Counted from the stretch's first letter, positions 9,239-17,824 are shown. The stretch: DNA of 64,000 nt from Acidobacteriota bacterium (GCA_003225315.1 QHZD01000028.1:62001-126000); one strand, 5' to 3'. Numbers and translations: made by a program. The notes: generated by a model not told the origin, from the sequence alone.

Positions 9239-9922
9239 GTGCTCGACGCCATCCTTCACTTTTTCCACTCGCTTTTCAACCCCGACGGACTCCGAGAACT
9301 AATTCGCGCCGGTGGCGCTCCGCTCATATGCACCATCGTTTTTATTGAGACCGGTTTCTTCGTCGGCTTCTTCCTTCCTGGAGATTCCCTTCTAGTCACG
9401 GCGGGCATCCTTTCCGCTGGCGGAGTCATCCCCCTGAGATGGCTGCTTATCCCGGTGATGCTGTGTGCCATCGTCGGAGACCAGATAGGTTACTGGATCG
9501 GCCGGTCCGCGGGCGCGGCATTATACCGCCGCGAAGATTCGCACTTCTTCCGGAGAAGTCACCTTCAGCGCGCCCATGACTTCTATGAAAAGTATGGCGG
9601 GCGCGCCGTTATACTTGCTCGTTTTGTTCCCATTGTTCGAACCTTCTGCCCTCCCGTCGCCGGGGCCGCAAAGATGTCCTACGCCAGTTATCTGGCATTC
9701 GACATTTTTGGCGGGATTTTTTGGGTCGGCGCCATGATTCTCGGCGGATTTTCCCTGGGGCGCTCTGTGCCGAATATCGGTGAGCGCATTCATTACGTCA
9801 TCGCCGTTGTCATCGTCGTTTCCGTGCTTCCCGCGGTCATCAGCATCTATCGCAGTAGGCATAAATTCAGCGCCGCCAATGATCAAGGCGCCGTTACAAC
9901 TCCCCGAGCAGAGGGCAAATAG
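9239..9922 (+). CDS. DedA family membrane protein
   Basis: A 228-residue integral membrane protein of the DedA/SNARE-associated superfamily, now linked to lipid carrier flipping and envelope homeostasis. The hallmark segment FVGFFLPGDSLLVTAG is present, followed by GDQIGYWIGR and the conserved FVPIVRTFCPPVAGAAKM loop with the Arg and Pro residues typical of the family. I chose the GTG at 9239 because the family starts about there and GAGGAA lies upstream; an ATG at 9107 would add 44 residues of unlikely sequence. It is three bases from the next gene. Confidence 0.88.
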   Translation: MLDAILHFFHSLFNPDGLRELIRAGGAPLICTIVFIETGFFVGFFLPGDSLLVTAGILSAGGVIPLRWLLIPVMLCAIVGDQIGYWIGRSAGAALYRREDSHFFRRSHLQRAHDFYEKYGGRAVILARFVPIVRTFCPPVAGAAKMSYASYLAFDIFGGIFWVGAMILGGFSLGRSVPNIGERIHYVIAVVIVVSVLPAVISIYRSRHKFSAANDQGAVTTPRAEGK

Positions 9923-9925
9923 GCA

Positions 9926-10546
9926 GTGGCGCCCGCCAAGTTTCGCGCCATCATCTTCGACATTGGCCGCGTGCTGATTCGCGTGGACATCTCTCGCGCT
10001 ATGGACGGCCTGGCTTCCGGACTCTCGCTAACCCCTCAAGAAGTGTGGTCCGCCATCCAAAACGATCCCCACTGGCTCGACTGGCAGGAAGGACGGATTT
10101 CTCCGCGGGACTGGCACTTACATCTCACCAAGCGTCTGGGTGCTTCTCTTACTTTCGAGCAGTTCAGCGAAGTCTGGAATCGCGCCCTGGACCCCGTCCC
10201 CATCCATTCCGAAGTTTTCCTGGAGAGTCTTTCCAAGAACTACCGGCTCGCATTGCTTTCGAATACCGATCCTATCCACATGTCCCATGAGGAAGCCCGT
10301 TTCCCCTTTTTCCGCTTCTTTCCAATCCGCATCTATTCTTACCAGGTCGGCGCAAGCAAACCTGACCCGATCATCTACCGCAAGACTCTCCAGGCTTGCG
10401 CGGTCCGGGCGGAGGAAGCCGTTTATATTGACGATATTGCGGAGTATGCGGCGGCCGCCGCCCGCCTGGGGATGACCGGGATCATCTTCCAATCCCCCGA
10501 ACAGCTCCGATCTGAGTTCCGAGGCCTAGGGATTCAAATCGGCTAA
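9926..10546 (+). CDS. HAD-superfamily hydrolase
   Basis: A 206-residue HAD-IA type protein. Motif I is IIFDIGRVLI with the nucleophilic Asp at residue 12; the second motif I position is Gly, as in many HAD proteins of the haloacid dehalogenase/YihX group. Motif II is LLSNTDP, motif III Lys is in GASKPDPIIY, and motif IV is VYIDDIAEY with both acidic residues. All catalytic positions are therefore present. The substrate may be a sugar or other small phosphate. It starts with GTG three bases after the DedA stop, so cotranscription is likely. Confidence 0.87.
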   Translation: MAPAKFRAIIFDIGRVLIRVDISRAMDGLASGLSLTPQEVWSAIQNDPHWLDWQEGRISPRDWHLHLTKRLGASLTFEQFSEVWNRALDPVPIHSEVFLESLSKNYRLALLSNTDPIHMSHEEARFPFFRFFPIRIYSYQVGASKPDPIIYRKTLQACAVRAEEAVYIDDIAEYAAAAARLGMTGIIFQSPEQLRSEFRGLGIQIG

Positions 10547-10758
10547 ACTTTCGTCAAGCAAAAAATCCGCTGTTCCTTCTTTCTTCGCGTAAACTTTGCT
10601 AGGACTAGTACCGCATCTTCGTTTTTTCGCCGCCCACAACCTGCCATCCCTCTATCACTTACCGTAATCATCGCCTTTTCTACTTTGGCTTCTTGCATGC
10701 AATCACTCGGTTACAGGCCGATTAATCGGCGGTTCCCCTAACGGGGTGAGGAGAAAGA

Positions 10759-11622
10759 TTGACTATGTCAGACGATAGAATTTCGGATGGGCGCACAGAA
10801 TCACCAGCTTGGACGTTACCGGCGATGGTCGTTCTGGGCTTGATAGCTATTGGCGGACTGGCAGTTGGGTGGAGTGCATCTTCGAAGCTCGATGGCACGC
10901 AGCAAGCAGTTGCAGCTCAGTTGAAGACCGCAGAGCAGACCATGCAGCAGGATATGGCTTCCTTGAAGGATCGTCTTGCTCAAGACGAAAAGACCAACAC
11001 GGATATCCAGGGCGACCTGAAGGTTGTTACCGGTAAGCTGAAGATTACGCAGGGCCAGCTCAAGAAAGCGCGCGAGGAAGCGTCAAAACTCAACGACGCG
11101 ACGACTGAGAAGCTGACAGCTCTGGATACTTCGGTCCACTCGGAACTCGCTACCAAGGCTACCAGCGATGATGTCAAGACCGTGGACACCAAGGTTGTCG
11201 GCGTCAAGACCGACTTGGACGCTACCAGGGAAGACCTGAAAATGGCTCGCAGCGAGATGGGCACGCTCATCGCGCGCAACCATGATGAAATTGACCAGCT
11301 CCGCCGCCTCGGTGAACGGGATTACGTGGAATTCACCATCGTCGGCAGGAACAAGCCTCAAAAGGTAGGCAATGTTACCGTCGAACTGAAGGGTGTCAAC
11401 GAAAAGCGCAGCCAGTTCAACGCCGCCGTGACGATCGAAGACAGGCAATTCGAAAAGAAGAATCGCGCCATGAACGAGCCGATCTTCTTCTACCTCTCTG
11501 GAACGCACATTCCAGAAGAGATCGTTGTCAACAAGGTAGGCAAGAACACGATCAGCGGCTATCTGAGCATCCCGAAGGCGAATTCGCAGACCGCCGCCGC
11601 AGCCACCAAGTCTGGCAGCTAA
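10759..11622 (+). CDS. Membrane-anchored coiled-coil protein of unknown function
   Basis: A 287-residue protein with one N-terminal membrane helix (about residues 18-40, TLPAMVVLGLIAIGGLAVGW) followed by a long Lys/Glu/Asp-rich coiled coil to about residue 180, then a beta-rich C-terminal domain starting at DYVEFTIVGRNKPQKV. The topology puts the coiled coil and the C-domain outside the cytoplasm. TTG at 10759 follows GAGGAG at six bases; ATG at 10765 is the alternative. No enzyme motif is visible. A clear terminator follows, so it forms its own transcript. A structural or envelope-spacing role is possible. Confidence 0.75.
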   Translation: MTMSDDRISDGRTESPAWTLPAMVVLGLIAIGGLAVGWSASSKLDGTQQAVAAQLKTAEQTMQQDMASLKDRLAQDEKTNTDIQGDLKVVTGKLKITQGQLKKAREEASKLNDATTEKLTALDTSVHSELATKATSDDVKTVDTKVVGVKTDLDATREDLKMARSEMGTLIARNHDEIDQLRRLGERDYVEFTIVGRNKPQKVGNVTVELKGVNEKRSQFNAAVTIEDRQFEKKNRAMNEPIFFYLSGTHIPEEIVVNKVGKNTISGYLSIPKANSQTAAAATKSGS

Positions 11623-11668
11623 TTTCTTAAGGCAGCATGTCCGGTGGCGTTTGCCGGACAAAGTTTGA

Positions 11669-11702
11669 GGCGGGCTGATCATTCTGCCCGCCTTTTTCTT
11701 TT
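11669..11702 (+). terminator. Rho-independent terminator
   Basis: GGCGGGC (11669-11675) pairs with GCCCGCC (11686-11692) around a ten-base loop and is followed by TTTTTCTTTT. It ends the coiled-coil gene transcript. Confidence 0.9.
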
Positions 11703-11762
11703 CTAGGGCACGGCTCCCTTCCAGAATTCCGATAGAATGGCTTCGCTGGTTCGGAGCCTCGT

Positions 11763-12617
11763 TTGCGCCAGACGTCCAGTGTCCTCTACATCGCCGTCGA
11801 TACACTAATCCCGTTCCGAGGAAGCAGCCTCCGCGGCTTGGATGAGTTCACCGCGGCGCTCGACCACCAAGGCATACCTGCTGTCTGGCTGACCAGCCGC
11901 TCGCGGCTCCAATTCGACGACCCTCGCCGCAAGCATGGTCACACGCATCCCTTCATCGCGGAGGACGGTTGTGCTGTGTACTTGCCGGAAGGCTACTTCC
12001 ACCTGCGGCCCTCATCCGACGGCTCGCGGATTAAGAAGGCCGCGACCGTGCGTCTTGGTCGTTTTACCTGCATTCCCATTGCGGAAGCGCTGCCTGCAGC
12101 CGCCGAAGCCCTGCAAGCCCTCTCCCAAGACACTAGCGTTCCCGTTGTCACTCTCCGTTCACTTTCTCCCCGCGAGTTGGCGCACAACACCGGCCTTCCC
12201 CAAAGAGAGGCCGAGCTTGCGCGGCAGCGCGATTTTGATGACATCTTTTTCTTTGCTGGCGCTTCTGACGCAGAGGTCGAAAGATTTCTGACCGAGGGGC
12301 GCGCACGCAACATCCAGTTCTGTCAGCATGGTGTGCTCTGGTCCGCCGCCATCGGCCGCAGCGTCCAGCGCTGCGTACGAGAGCTTGCAAAGCTGTACGA
12401 TCGGGCCCTCCGCTACCACGCTCACACTATCGGCCTCGCAACGGCCGATTTAGCCGCCGGACTCTTCCCCTTTTGCGAGCGCACGATCTTGTTGACCGGC
12501 GGCCAGTCCGAGCAAGCCTCTTACGAACCGCCGGACATTCCTCGCGCGCGACACCTGCCCCTCCACGCACCCGACCTTTGGGAGCAACTTCTTGCAGCTA
12601 TAGCTACAAAAACCTAG
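11763..12617 (+). CDS. Mannosyl-3-phosphoglycerate phosphatase-like protein, probably catalytically degenerate
   Basis: A 284-residue HAD-IIB protein. The family signature FIAEDGCAVYLPEGYF and the REAELARQRDFDDIF segment closely resemble mannosyl-3-phosphoglycerate phosphatase, which makes the compatible solute mannosylglycerate. Two catalytic elements are changed. Motif I reads YIAVDTLIPF, so the usual second Asp of DxDxT is missing, and motif IV, normally GLGDSxND, reads TIGLATADLAAG with no acidic pair. Activity is therefore doubtful. The start is a TTG at 11763. No mannosylphosphoglycerate synthase is seen nearby. Confidence 0.7.
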   Translation: MRQTSSVLYIAVDTLIPFRGSSLRGLDEFTAALDHQGIPAVWLTSRSRLQFDDPRRKHGHTHPFIAEDGCAVYLPEGYFHLRPSSDGSRIKKAATVRLGRFTCIPIAEALPAAAEALQALSQDTSVPVVTLRSLSPRELAHNTGLPQREAELARQRDFDDIFFFAGASDAEVERFLTEGRARNIQFCQHGVLWSAAIGRSVQRCVRELAKLYDRALRYHAHTIGLATADLAAGLFPFCERTILLTGGQSEQASYEPPDIPRARHLPLHAPDLWEQLLAAIATKT

Positions 12618-12864
12618 CCGGCTCGGAAAGAATATCGCGCAAATGCCCGCCGATTTGCACATTGCCAATTGCAATCAAGAACTGGATCATCATGCGCCTT
12701 CTCACAAACCATCTATTTTCCGTGGGATAAGAGTTTGACCCCTCTAGGAGCCTTGGTCCCCCGATTGCCTTACTCTTATCGGCAAACGCTGCACGCGGAG
12801 TTGCCGACTCAGCTTCGCGGATCCAAATGTGGGCAGATTTACCAGTACTAGGAGGCCCCTTACC

Positions 12865-13044
12865 ATGACTTGGCTTCGCGACATCTTCCGCCTTCCTGTT
12901 CAAGAGTCCAATGTTGTTGTCGTTCTCGTCTTTTCCGTCTTTCTTATGAGCTTCATGTCCGTTGCCCTGGTATGGCAGGCACAGATCATTGCCAATCAGC
13001 GCGAAGCCATTCAGTGGCTTGTGCGGCTCAAGTTCGGCGGCTAG
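12865..13044 (+). CDS. 59-residue single-pass membrane protein
   Basis: A small protein starting MTWLRDIFRLPVQ with one strong membrane segment (about residues 16-40, VVVVLVFSVFLMSFMSVALVW) and a basic C-terminal tail ending VRLKFGG. A consensus AGGAGG lies nine bases before the ATG, which is strong evidence of translation. The amphipathic N-terminus and short tail recall small regulatory membrane peptides. I do not recognise the family. Confidence 0.7.
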   Translation: MTWLRDIFRLPVQESNVVVVLVFSVFLMSFMSVALVWQAQIIANQREAIQWLVRLKFGG

Positions 13045-13169
13045 CCGCCCCCATTCAACGACTTTTGCATCTGTTGAAGCCTCGTTTAGCTTGGAAAGTG
13101 ATTCCGGCAGACTTTCTCTACGATTTGTGATTCAATAGTTTTTACAGGGGATCTCTTGGGAGAATTGCC

Positions 13170-13382
13170 GTGAAAAGTATCGTTCGACTCCTCTTGTTGG
13201 CTACAACGCCGGTTTTTTTTGTGTCCGCGCAGCAAAGCTCAGCCGGGCAATCGGCTGCACAGGAAAGCGCGTCTCCTGCCCAGCCGCAGGCGTCCAACCA
13301 GGCATCCTCACATGATCGGCACCATCGCAAACACAGCAGTGTTAAGCGCCGTCATCATCGCAGAGCTTCGACTCAACACTAA
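13170..13382 (+). CDS. Small secreted His/Arg-rich protein
   Basis: A 70-residue protein beginning with GTG. Residues 1-20 (MKSIVRLLLLATTPVFFVSA) form a Sec signal peptide ending in the SAQ cleavage pattern. The mature part is Ser/Ala/Gln-rich, then ends in a run of His, Arg and Lys (HDRHHRKHSSVKRRHHRR). Such tails can bind metal or acidic polymers, but function is unknown. A perfect terminator follows at 13411. Confidence 0.65.
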   Translation: MKSIVRLLLLATTPVFFVSAQQSSAGQSAAQESASPAQPQASNQASSHDRHHRKHSSVKRRHHRRASTQH

Positions 13383-13410
13383 TTGGAATTGGAAGGCATC
13401 AACGCGGTAA

Positions 13411-13448
13411 GCAAAAAGGGGAGCACATGGCTCCCCTTTTTGCTTTTT
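13411..13448 (+). terminator. Bidirectional Rho-independent terminator
   Basis: GCAAAAAGGGGAGC (13411-13424) pairs perfectly with GCTCCCCTTTTTGC (13430-13443) over a five-base loop, followed by TTTTT. A-runs on the left arm give a U-tract on the other strand too, so it can also stop transcripts coming from the right. Confidence 0.92.
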
Positions 13449-13680
13449 AACTGTGTCGTCTCGGAAGCGCGCTAAAAGCACGTATGTTTCGCGAGCGACG
13501 CGCACCGCAAAAGCGGTGTGATCAGCTGTAGTGCAGCTCTAAGCCCGGTGGAGTCATGGTCCCTCCGGAGCTCGGTGAGCTCACGTCCCGCTTGTACTCC
13601 TTCGATTCGTTGAACGCAAGCGAAGAGAGGGTGAACGCGCTATTTCCACGGTGCTGCGTAGTTCGATAGCCAAGGGGTGT
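13449..13680. other. Short intergenic region between convergent units
   Basis: About 230 bases between the terminator and the minus-strand methyltransferase stop. I see no gene or recognisable RNA in it. Confidence 0.4.
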
Positions 13681-14430
13681 TTACTTGATGAAAAGCGTTT
13701 CGCGCAGTTGATCGCGGCCCACAAACGATTTCATAGTCCTGAAGCGGGTAAAGAGGTCCTGGATCTCGCGGTTTTGATAGACCTTTTGCGCCGGGCAGAT
13801 GACCGGCGACGAAATCACTTGCAGCGAATTCGAATCCGCCACTCGATAACGCTGAAAGTCCTCCGGCTTCTTGCTGTGGAACATCGCTAGAATCACACCG
13901 CCGGGCCGCAGGAGTTCCGTCAGGTTTGCAACCGTCTGCTTCGCCAACATGGGATCTAGGTAGTCCAGTAAATCCCACAGGAGCACGGCATCGAACGATG
14001 CGCGAGGGTATTGTAGATTCTCCGCCAGAAAGCGGGTTGCGCGCCCGTTCGGCGTCATGTCCAGCTTGTCACGCGCGTCGGCATCCTCGCGCAGCCGCTT
14101 CTCTTCGTCGGTCAAAAACGCTTTCCATGCGCGAAGGAAGTCCTCCGATGAGACGCGGAAGCCGCGCTCTATAAAAAAGCTTAGAGTCGTCTGCCATGCG
14201 GGCCCTAGGTCCAACAAGGTGCCTCGCCCAAGGCCGTCAAGATTCCATAGGAATTCTTTCAGCCCATTCGAGACGCGCGTCGGTTCCGCGGATTCCGGGG
14301 CGCGCGTGGCGCCTACGGCGGAAACCGGCCCTCCCGGAGTTCGCGAGCGTGAACTCGAATGCACCGGAAGTGACCCGCTGCGGCTCGTTCCATTTGCCAT
14401 TCCAAGGCCCAATTTGTTCAGGAAGCTCAT
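13681..14430 (-). CDS. Class I SAM-dependent methyltransferase
   Basis: A 249-residue protein with a Ser/Pro-rich N-terminal tail of about 50 residues and then a class I methyltransferase fold. Motif I is TLLDLGPAWQTTLSFF, in which the usual DxGxGxG is reduced to DLGPAW, so SAM binding is less typical; FDAVLLWDLLDYL is motif post-II/IV, and LLRPGGVILAMFH is the strand-4/5 region common to methyltransferases. The ATG is two bases after the bactofilin stop, so the two are coupled. The target could be a cell-surface or cytoskeletal component, by context only. Confidence 0.8.
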   Translation of the reverse strand: MSFLNKLGLGMANGTSRSGSLPVHSSSRSRTPGGPVSAVGATRAPESAEPTRVSNGLKEFLWNLDGLGRGTLLDLGPAWQTTLSFFIERGFRVSSEDFLRAWKAFLTDEEKRLREDADARDKLDMTPNGRATRFLAENLQYPRASFDAVLLWDLLDYLDPMLAKQTVANLTELLRPGGVILAMFHSKKPEDFQRYRVADSNSLQVISSPVICPAQKVYQNREIQDLFTRFRTMKSFVGRDQLRETLFIK

Positions 14431-14432
14431 CG

Positions 14433-15005
14433 TCAGTTAGCCGCCGTTCCAGGGCTCAAGGACGCCGTCTCTGCCGCCTTGCCGGTTGCAGTTGCCGTCG
14501 TTGACGTGGATCCTGACGCCGTGGCAGCGGACGCCTTGACCTCAGCAGCCTTGTTCGGCTGTTTGCCCGCTTCCACTCTTCCGCGCAGCAGCGCTCCGTC
14601 TTCAATCGTCAGGCGATCTGTTTGCACTTCGCCGGTGACGTGCCCCGTGCTCCACAGCTGAACCTTGTCCAGCCCTGTGACTTTTCCTTCGATTTTTCCC
14701 CGAACGATTACTTCACGGGCAAGCACGTCCGCCTTCACATGCCCGTTTGGTCCAACGGTCAAGCAGCTGTTTGTGGTGAGGCTGAGTTTTCCCTCTACCA
14801 TGCCGTCAACAAAAAGATCTTCGCTGCCCGTTACTTCACCCTTGATTCGAATTCCCTGGCTAATACATGCAGCCGCGCGCGACGAAGTGGCGAGAGAACT
14901 TGAGGGCGTACTAGCAGTAGCTGGGCTCGATGAAGTCGCAGAGTTTACTGGAATTGCGGAATTGCCGGTAACTTCTTCAGGCTTCGCATCTTCTTTTTTC
15001 CACAT
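14433..15005 (-). CDS. Bactofilin (polymer-forming cytoskeletal protein)
   Basis: A 190-residue protein with a disordered Ser/Thr/Ala-rich N-terminus (about 50 residues), a central bactofilin domain and a disordered Ala/Thr/Ser-rich C-terminus. The domain is recognisable by regular beta-helical turns: ISQGIRIKGEVTGSEDLFVDG, EGKLSLTTNSCLTVG (read as pattern: G at turn positions every 8-18 residues), VIVRGKIEGKVTGLDKVQL, HVTGEVQTDRLTIEDGALLRGRV. Bactofilins form filaments on the inner membrane. I chose ATG at 15005 because GAGG is five to nine bases ahead of it; 15020 has no such site. Operon with the methyltransferase. Confidence 0.9.
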   Translation of the reverse strand: MWKKEDAKPEEVTGNSAIPVNSATSSSPATASTPSSSLATSSRAAACISQGIRIKGEVTGSEDLFVDGMVEGKLSLTTNSCLTVGPNGHVKADVLAREVIVRGKIEGKVTGLDKVQLWSTGHVTGEVQTDRLTIEDGALLRGRVEAGKQPNKAAEVKASAATASGSTSTTATATGKAAETASLSPGTAAN

Positions 15006-15154
15006 CTCACACCTCGACATCGAAAATTGGATTTTCGAAGCCGCTTATCGCAGGGCTGGTTGGAGCTGCGACTCGGAAGAGTGAACATAGTACACGACTT
15101 AGCGGGTGTAAACAAGGAATGGCAGGTAGCAAATCTAGGGTGTTTCCTGAAAGG

Positions 15155-15865
15155 CTACACCAGTAATAGCGGATTCAGTCCTCCCAACTCCACTACAGAT
15201 TGCGTCGTTTCCTTCTTCTCGTTTTTCCCTCGCAGCTCCCACCAGTTCGCCATCATCCCGGCAAATTCCTGCGTTAACTCTTTCAGTGATTTACCCTTCT
15301 CCCACCAATGCTGCGGATCGAAATCCCCATCGCTCGCGCTGGCGACGCGCACCTCAACAGTCTCGGGAAAAACGTGCTCGAATACATAGCGCGTCCGCCG
15401 CGTGTGAAAATTCGATGTCACCACGATCACGCTGTGCCATTTTCTTTCTTTCACCAGCCGCGTAAGCGCTTGCGCTACTTCTATCGTGTTATCCCCATCG
15501 TGGACAAACCGCACGATTCTATCTCTTGGGACTCCGCGCTCGATCAGGTCGTGTTCCATCAGCTCCGCGATCCCCGCATTGGGCCGCAGGCGCCTTCCGC
15601 TCGCGACAATCACAGGCGCTTTCCCTTCCCTGAACAATTGCGCTGCGCGCGTTGACCGGTCGGCATAAAAATTATCGTCGCCCAGTACGATCAGGGCGTC
15701 GGCTTTGTCGAGAGGATCTTCGACTATCCACATCTCCGCTGCAAAGCGAAGGATGGGGCGTCTCACCAGGTACAAGAAGGCGCAAAAGATCATAAGACAC
15801 AGCAATATGATCAAGTTGAGGAAGATTCCGCCTGACTCGCCTCCATTCGCTTGGCCATGCTTCAT
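15155..15865 (-). CDS. YdcF/DUF218 family protein
   Basis: A 236-residue membrane-anchored protein: one N-terminal membrane helix (about residues 16-34) and a Rossmann-like DUF218 domain. Hallmarks are DALIVLGDD near the start of the domain, VIVASGRRL, the ERGVPRDRI segment and IVVTSNFHTRRTRYVFE. Members are linked to envelope polysaccharide or siderophore transit (SanA/YdcF) without a proven reaction. Its ATG overlaps the stop of the GalT-like gene as ATGA, so it is the last gene of the nuoI-galT-ydcF unit. Confidence 0.87.
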   Translation of the reverse strand: MKHGQANGGESGGIFLNLIILLCLMIFCAFLYLVRRPILRFAAEMWIVEDPLDKADALIVLGDDNFYADRSTRAAQLFREGKAPVIVASGRRLRPNAGIAELMEHDLIERGVPRDRIVRFVHDGDNTIEVAQALTRLVKERKWHSVIVVTSNFHTRRTRYVFEHVFPETVEVRVASASDGDFDPQHWWEKGKSLKELTQEFAGMMANWWELRGKNEKKETTQSVVELGGLNPLLLV

Positions 15866-16842
15866 GAATTGGGGTCCAGCGCTCGCAGGTTTGCGGCTGC
15901 TTGCTCCGGCAGCTCTGAATTGAAATATACTTCTTTGATGCTGTAAGACTTGCTGGTCTTTTCCACGATCGGCAGGATCTCAATGTGCCAGTGGTAATCG
16001 TCCGGCAGTGTCTTCCAATACCCTGCCAATTCACCCTTCTTATTCTTCGTATTGGGTGATGTATGCACCACCAGGTGATATGCCGGCGCCACCTTCTCCA
16101 GACGGCGCAATACCCGCCCTAGTAGCGCCGCCAATTGTCTGCGATTCGAACCCGGCCTAGGCTGCTCGAACAAATGGTTGTGCCGCCGGTGCATTAACCA
16201 GACTTCATACGGAACGCGCGACGCATACGGACACAACGCATAATAATCTCCCTGCACGTCAACGATGCGTTTCCCCTGCTTCTCTTCCTGACGCACCGTG
16301 TCGCAAAATATGCAGCGCTCTTTGTCCTTGAACCATTCGTGCGCGGAGTTGAGTTCGTACTTGATTCGGCGCGGAACAAAGATGGTGGCCGTCACCTGCG
16401 AATGCGCATGCGGCCACTCTTCTCCGGCCAGCGCACCCTGATTCTTGAATACGCTGACGTACTTGAAACGCGAGTCCTTCTTCAAATCCGCAATGCGCGC
16501 CCCCCACGCCCACAACACTCGATCAATCTCTTCGTCGTTGAACTGCGACATCCGCCTGTCGTGCTGCGGAGTCTCCACCACGATTTCGTGGGCGCCGAGC
16601 GCCACCATCTTGTCGTACATGCCTTCAGCGACACGCCCGGGCTCTCCCTCAATGTGATAGAGCGGCTCCGGGTGCGGCAACACACGCACCTGCCATGCCC
16701 CTTCCGCCGGCCACGTCATAATAGAACGCAGCTTCTCAAGCTTGGCCGGCTCCAGCGGGCATTCCTGCGGCGCATCGCCGCGAACTTCTTTCTGCCCCAG
16801 AATGACCCAGCTTTGAGTGATGGGATCTTTGCGAAGTTCCAT
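15862..16842 (-). CDS. galT: Galactose-1-phosphate uridylyltransferase-like protein
   Basis: A 326-residue protein of the GalT branch of the HIT superfamily. The N-terminal strand reads LRKDPITQSWVILG, as in GalT. The active site is HAHSQV at residues 145-150, in the position of the canonical HPHxQ; the first-to-second His spacing is kept but Pro is Ala. A second His pair is HWHIE at 284-288, also typical. CIFC at about 177-180 may bind zinc. Expected reaction: transfer of UMP between UDP-glucose and a sugar 1-phosphate; exact sugar is uncertain. It starts nine bases after nuoI and overlaps ydcF. Confidence 0.82.
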   Translation of the reverse strand: MELRKDPITQSWVILGQKEVRGDAPQECPLEPAKLEKLRSIMTWPAEGAWQVRVLPHPEPLYHIEGEPGRVAEGMYDKMVALGAHEIVVETPQHDRRMSQFNDEEIDRVLWAWGARIADLKKDSRFKYVSVFKNQGALAGEEWPHAHSQVTATIFVPRRIKYELNSAHEWFKDKERCIFCDTVRQEEKQGKRIVDVQGDYYALCPYASRVPYEVWLMHRRHNHLFEQPRPGSNRRQLAALLGRVLRRLEKVAPAYHLVVHTSPNTKNKKGELAGYWKTLPDDYHWHIEILPIVEKTSKSYSIKEVYFNSELPEQAAANLRALDPNS

Positions 16843-16851
16843 TCGGTGTCT

Positions 16852-17307
16852 TTAGCGGGTGTAACGTGCAGGCGTGGGCCCTTGTTCAAGGCGGTGACGA
16901 TCCCAGATCGCGCCTTCGCGAGTGAAGTAAGCCATTTCGAAATCTTGCGTCAGCTCCAAAGCGTCCACGGGGCACGCATCTTCGCAGAGTCCACAGAACA
17001 TGCACCGCGAAGTATCGTAGGTGAAGTTCGTTAACACTTTCCTTCGCGTGGCATCGTCGCGTTGCCAGCCCACCACAATCAGGTTCTCCGGACACGCCAG
17101 GGCGCACAAATTGCAGCCAATACAGAGCGTCTCGCCCGTCTCCGGGTTATTGTTGAGCCGCGGCGCGCCGCGATACCGCTCCGCCACCATCGGCCGCTCC
17201 AGCGGATATTGCTCTGTCACAATATTCTTGGGATGCTGCGCTCGGAAGGTGACCGCGAGGCCCTTCAAGAAATCGACTTGAAACAATCGCCCCAGGAGTT
17301 CGCGCAT
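16852..17307 (-). CDS. nuoI: NADH-quinone oxidoreductase subunit I (ferredoxin-type)
   Basis: A 151-residue NuoI-like protein. Two [4Fe-4S] motifs are intact: C62-x2-C65-x2-C68-x3-C72 followed by Pro, and C102-x2-C105-x2-C108-x3-C112 followed by Pro. The N-terminal GLAVTFRAQHPKNIVTEQYP segment matches NuoI, which anchors the peripheral arm of complex I near the quinone site. I chose the ATG at 17307; a GTG at 17365-17367 would add 20 basic residues. It is alone: no other nuo gene flanks it; the neighbours are galT and ydcF on one side and divergent tadA on the other. Confidence 0.88.
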   Translation of the reverse strand: MRELLGRLFQVDFLKGLAVTFRAQHPKNIVTEQYPLERPMVAERYRGAPRLNNNPETGETLCIGCNLCALACPENLIVVGWQRDDATRRKVLTNFTYDTSRCMFCGLCEDACPVDALELTQDFEMAYFTREGAIWDRHRLEQGPTPARYTR

Positions 17308-17398
17308 GCGCTTAGTTTGTTTCCCCCCTCCCCAATTGTCAAGCAACGCCTTCTCTCTTTTTTTCACCTTGTTTCAGCGTGTTATTCTCTCTCCGGCA

Positions 17399-17824
17399 AT
17401 GGAAATTGACATCCAATTCATGCAGGAGGCCTTGGGTGAAGCGCGCGCCGCAGCCGCAGGCGGCGAAGTTCCTATCGGCGCGGTGCTCGTTCATGACGGC
17501 AAGATTCTCGCTCGATCTGGCAACCGCACAATTCGCGATAATGATCCCACGGCCCACGCGGAAATGGTTGTCCTTCGCGAAGCCGCCCGCCTTCTCGGAA
17601 ACTATCGTCTTGCTGATACTACGCTCTACGTCACCATCGAGCCTTGCAGCATGTGTGCAGGCGCCATCATCCAGGCCCGTGTGCCGCGCCTCGTCTACGG
17701 GGCCGATGACCCAAAAGGCGGTGCCGTCCGCTCCTGCTTCGAAATCCTTTCCAATCCTCGCCTCAACCATCAGGTGGAAGTCACCGCCGGAATCCTCGCC
17801 GCCGCCTGCGCTGCTATCCTCTAG
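17399..17824 (+). CDS. tadA: tRNA-specific adenosine deaminase
   Basis: A 141-residue zinc deaminase. The catalytic motif HAE is at residues 53-55, and the zinc cysteines are in PCSMC at 82-86 (C83, C86), all intact. The length is close to the usual TadA size. The ATG at 17399 follows the natural N-terminus MEIDIQFMQEALGEA; a start 31 codons earlier would add an odd hydrophobic peptide. TadA converts A34 of tRNA-Arg(ACG) to inosine, and that very tRNA gene is at 2.5 kb here. Guanine or cytosine deaminase is the less likely alternative. Confidence 0.93.
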   Translation: MEIDIQFMQEALGEARAAAAGGEVPIGAVLVHDGKILARSGNRTIRDNDPTAHAEMVVLREAARLLGNYRLADTTLYVTIEPCSMCAGAIIQARVPRLVYGADDPKGGAVRSCFEILSNPRLNHQVEVTAGILAAACAAIL

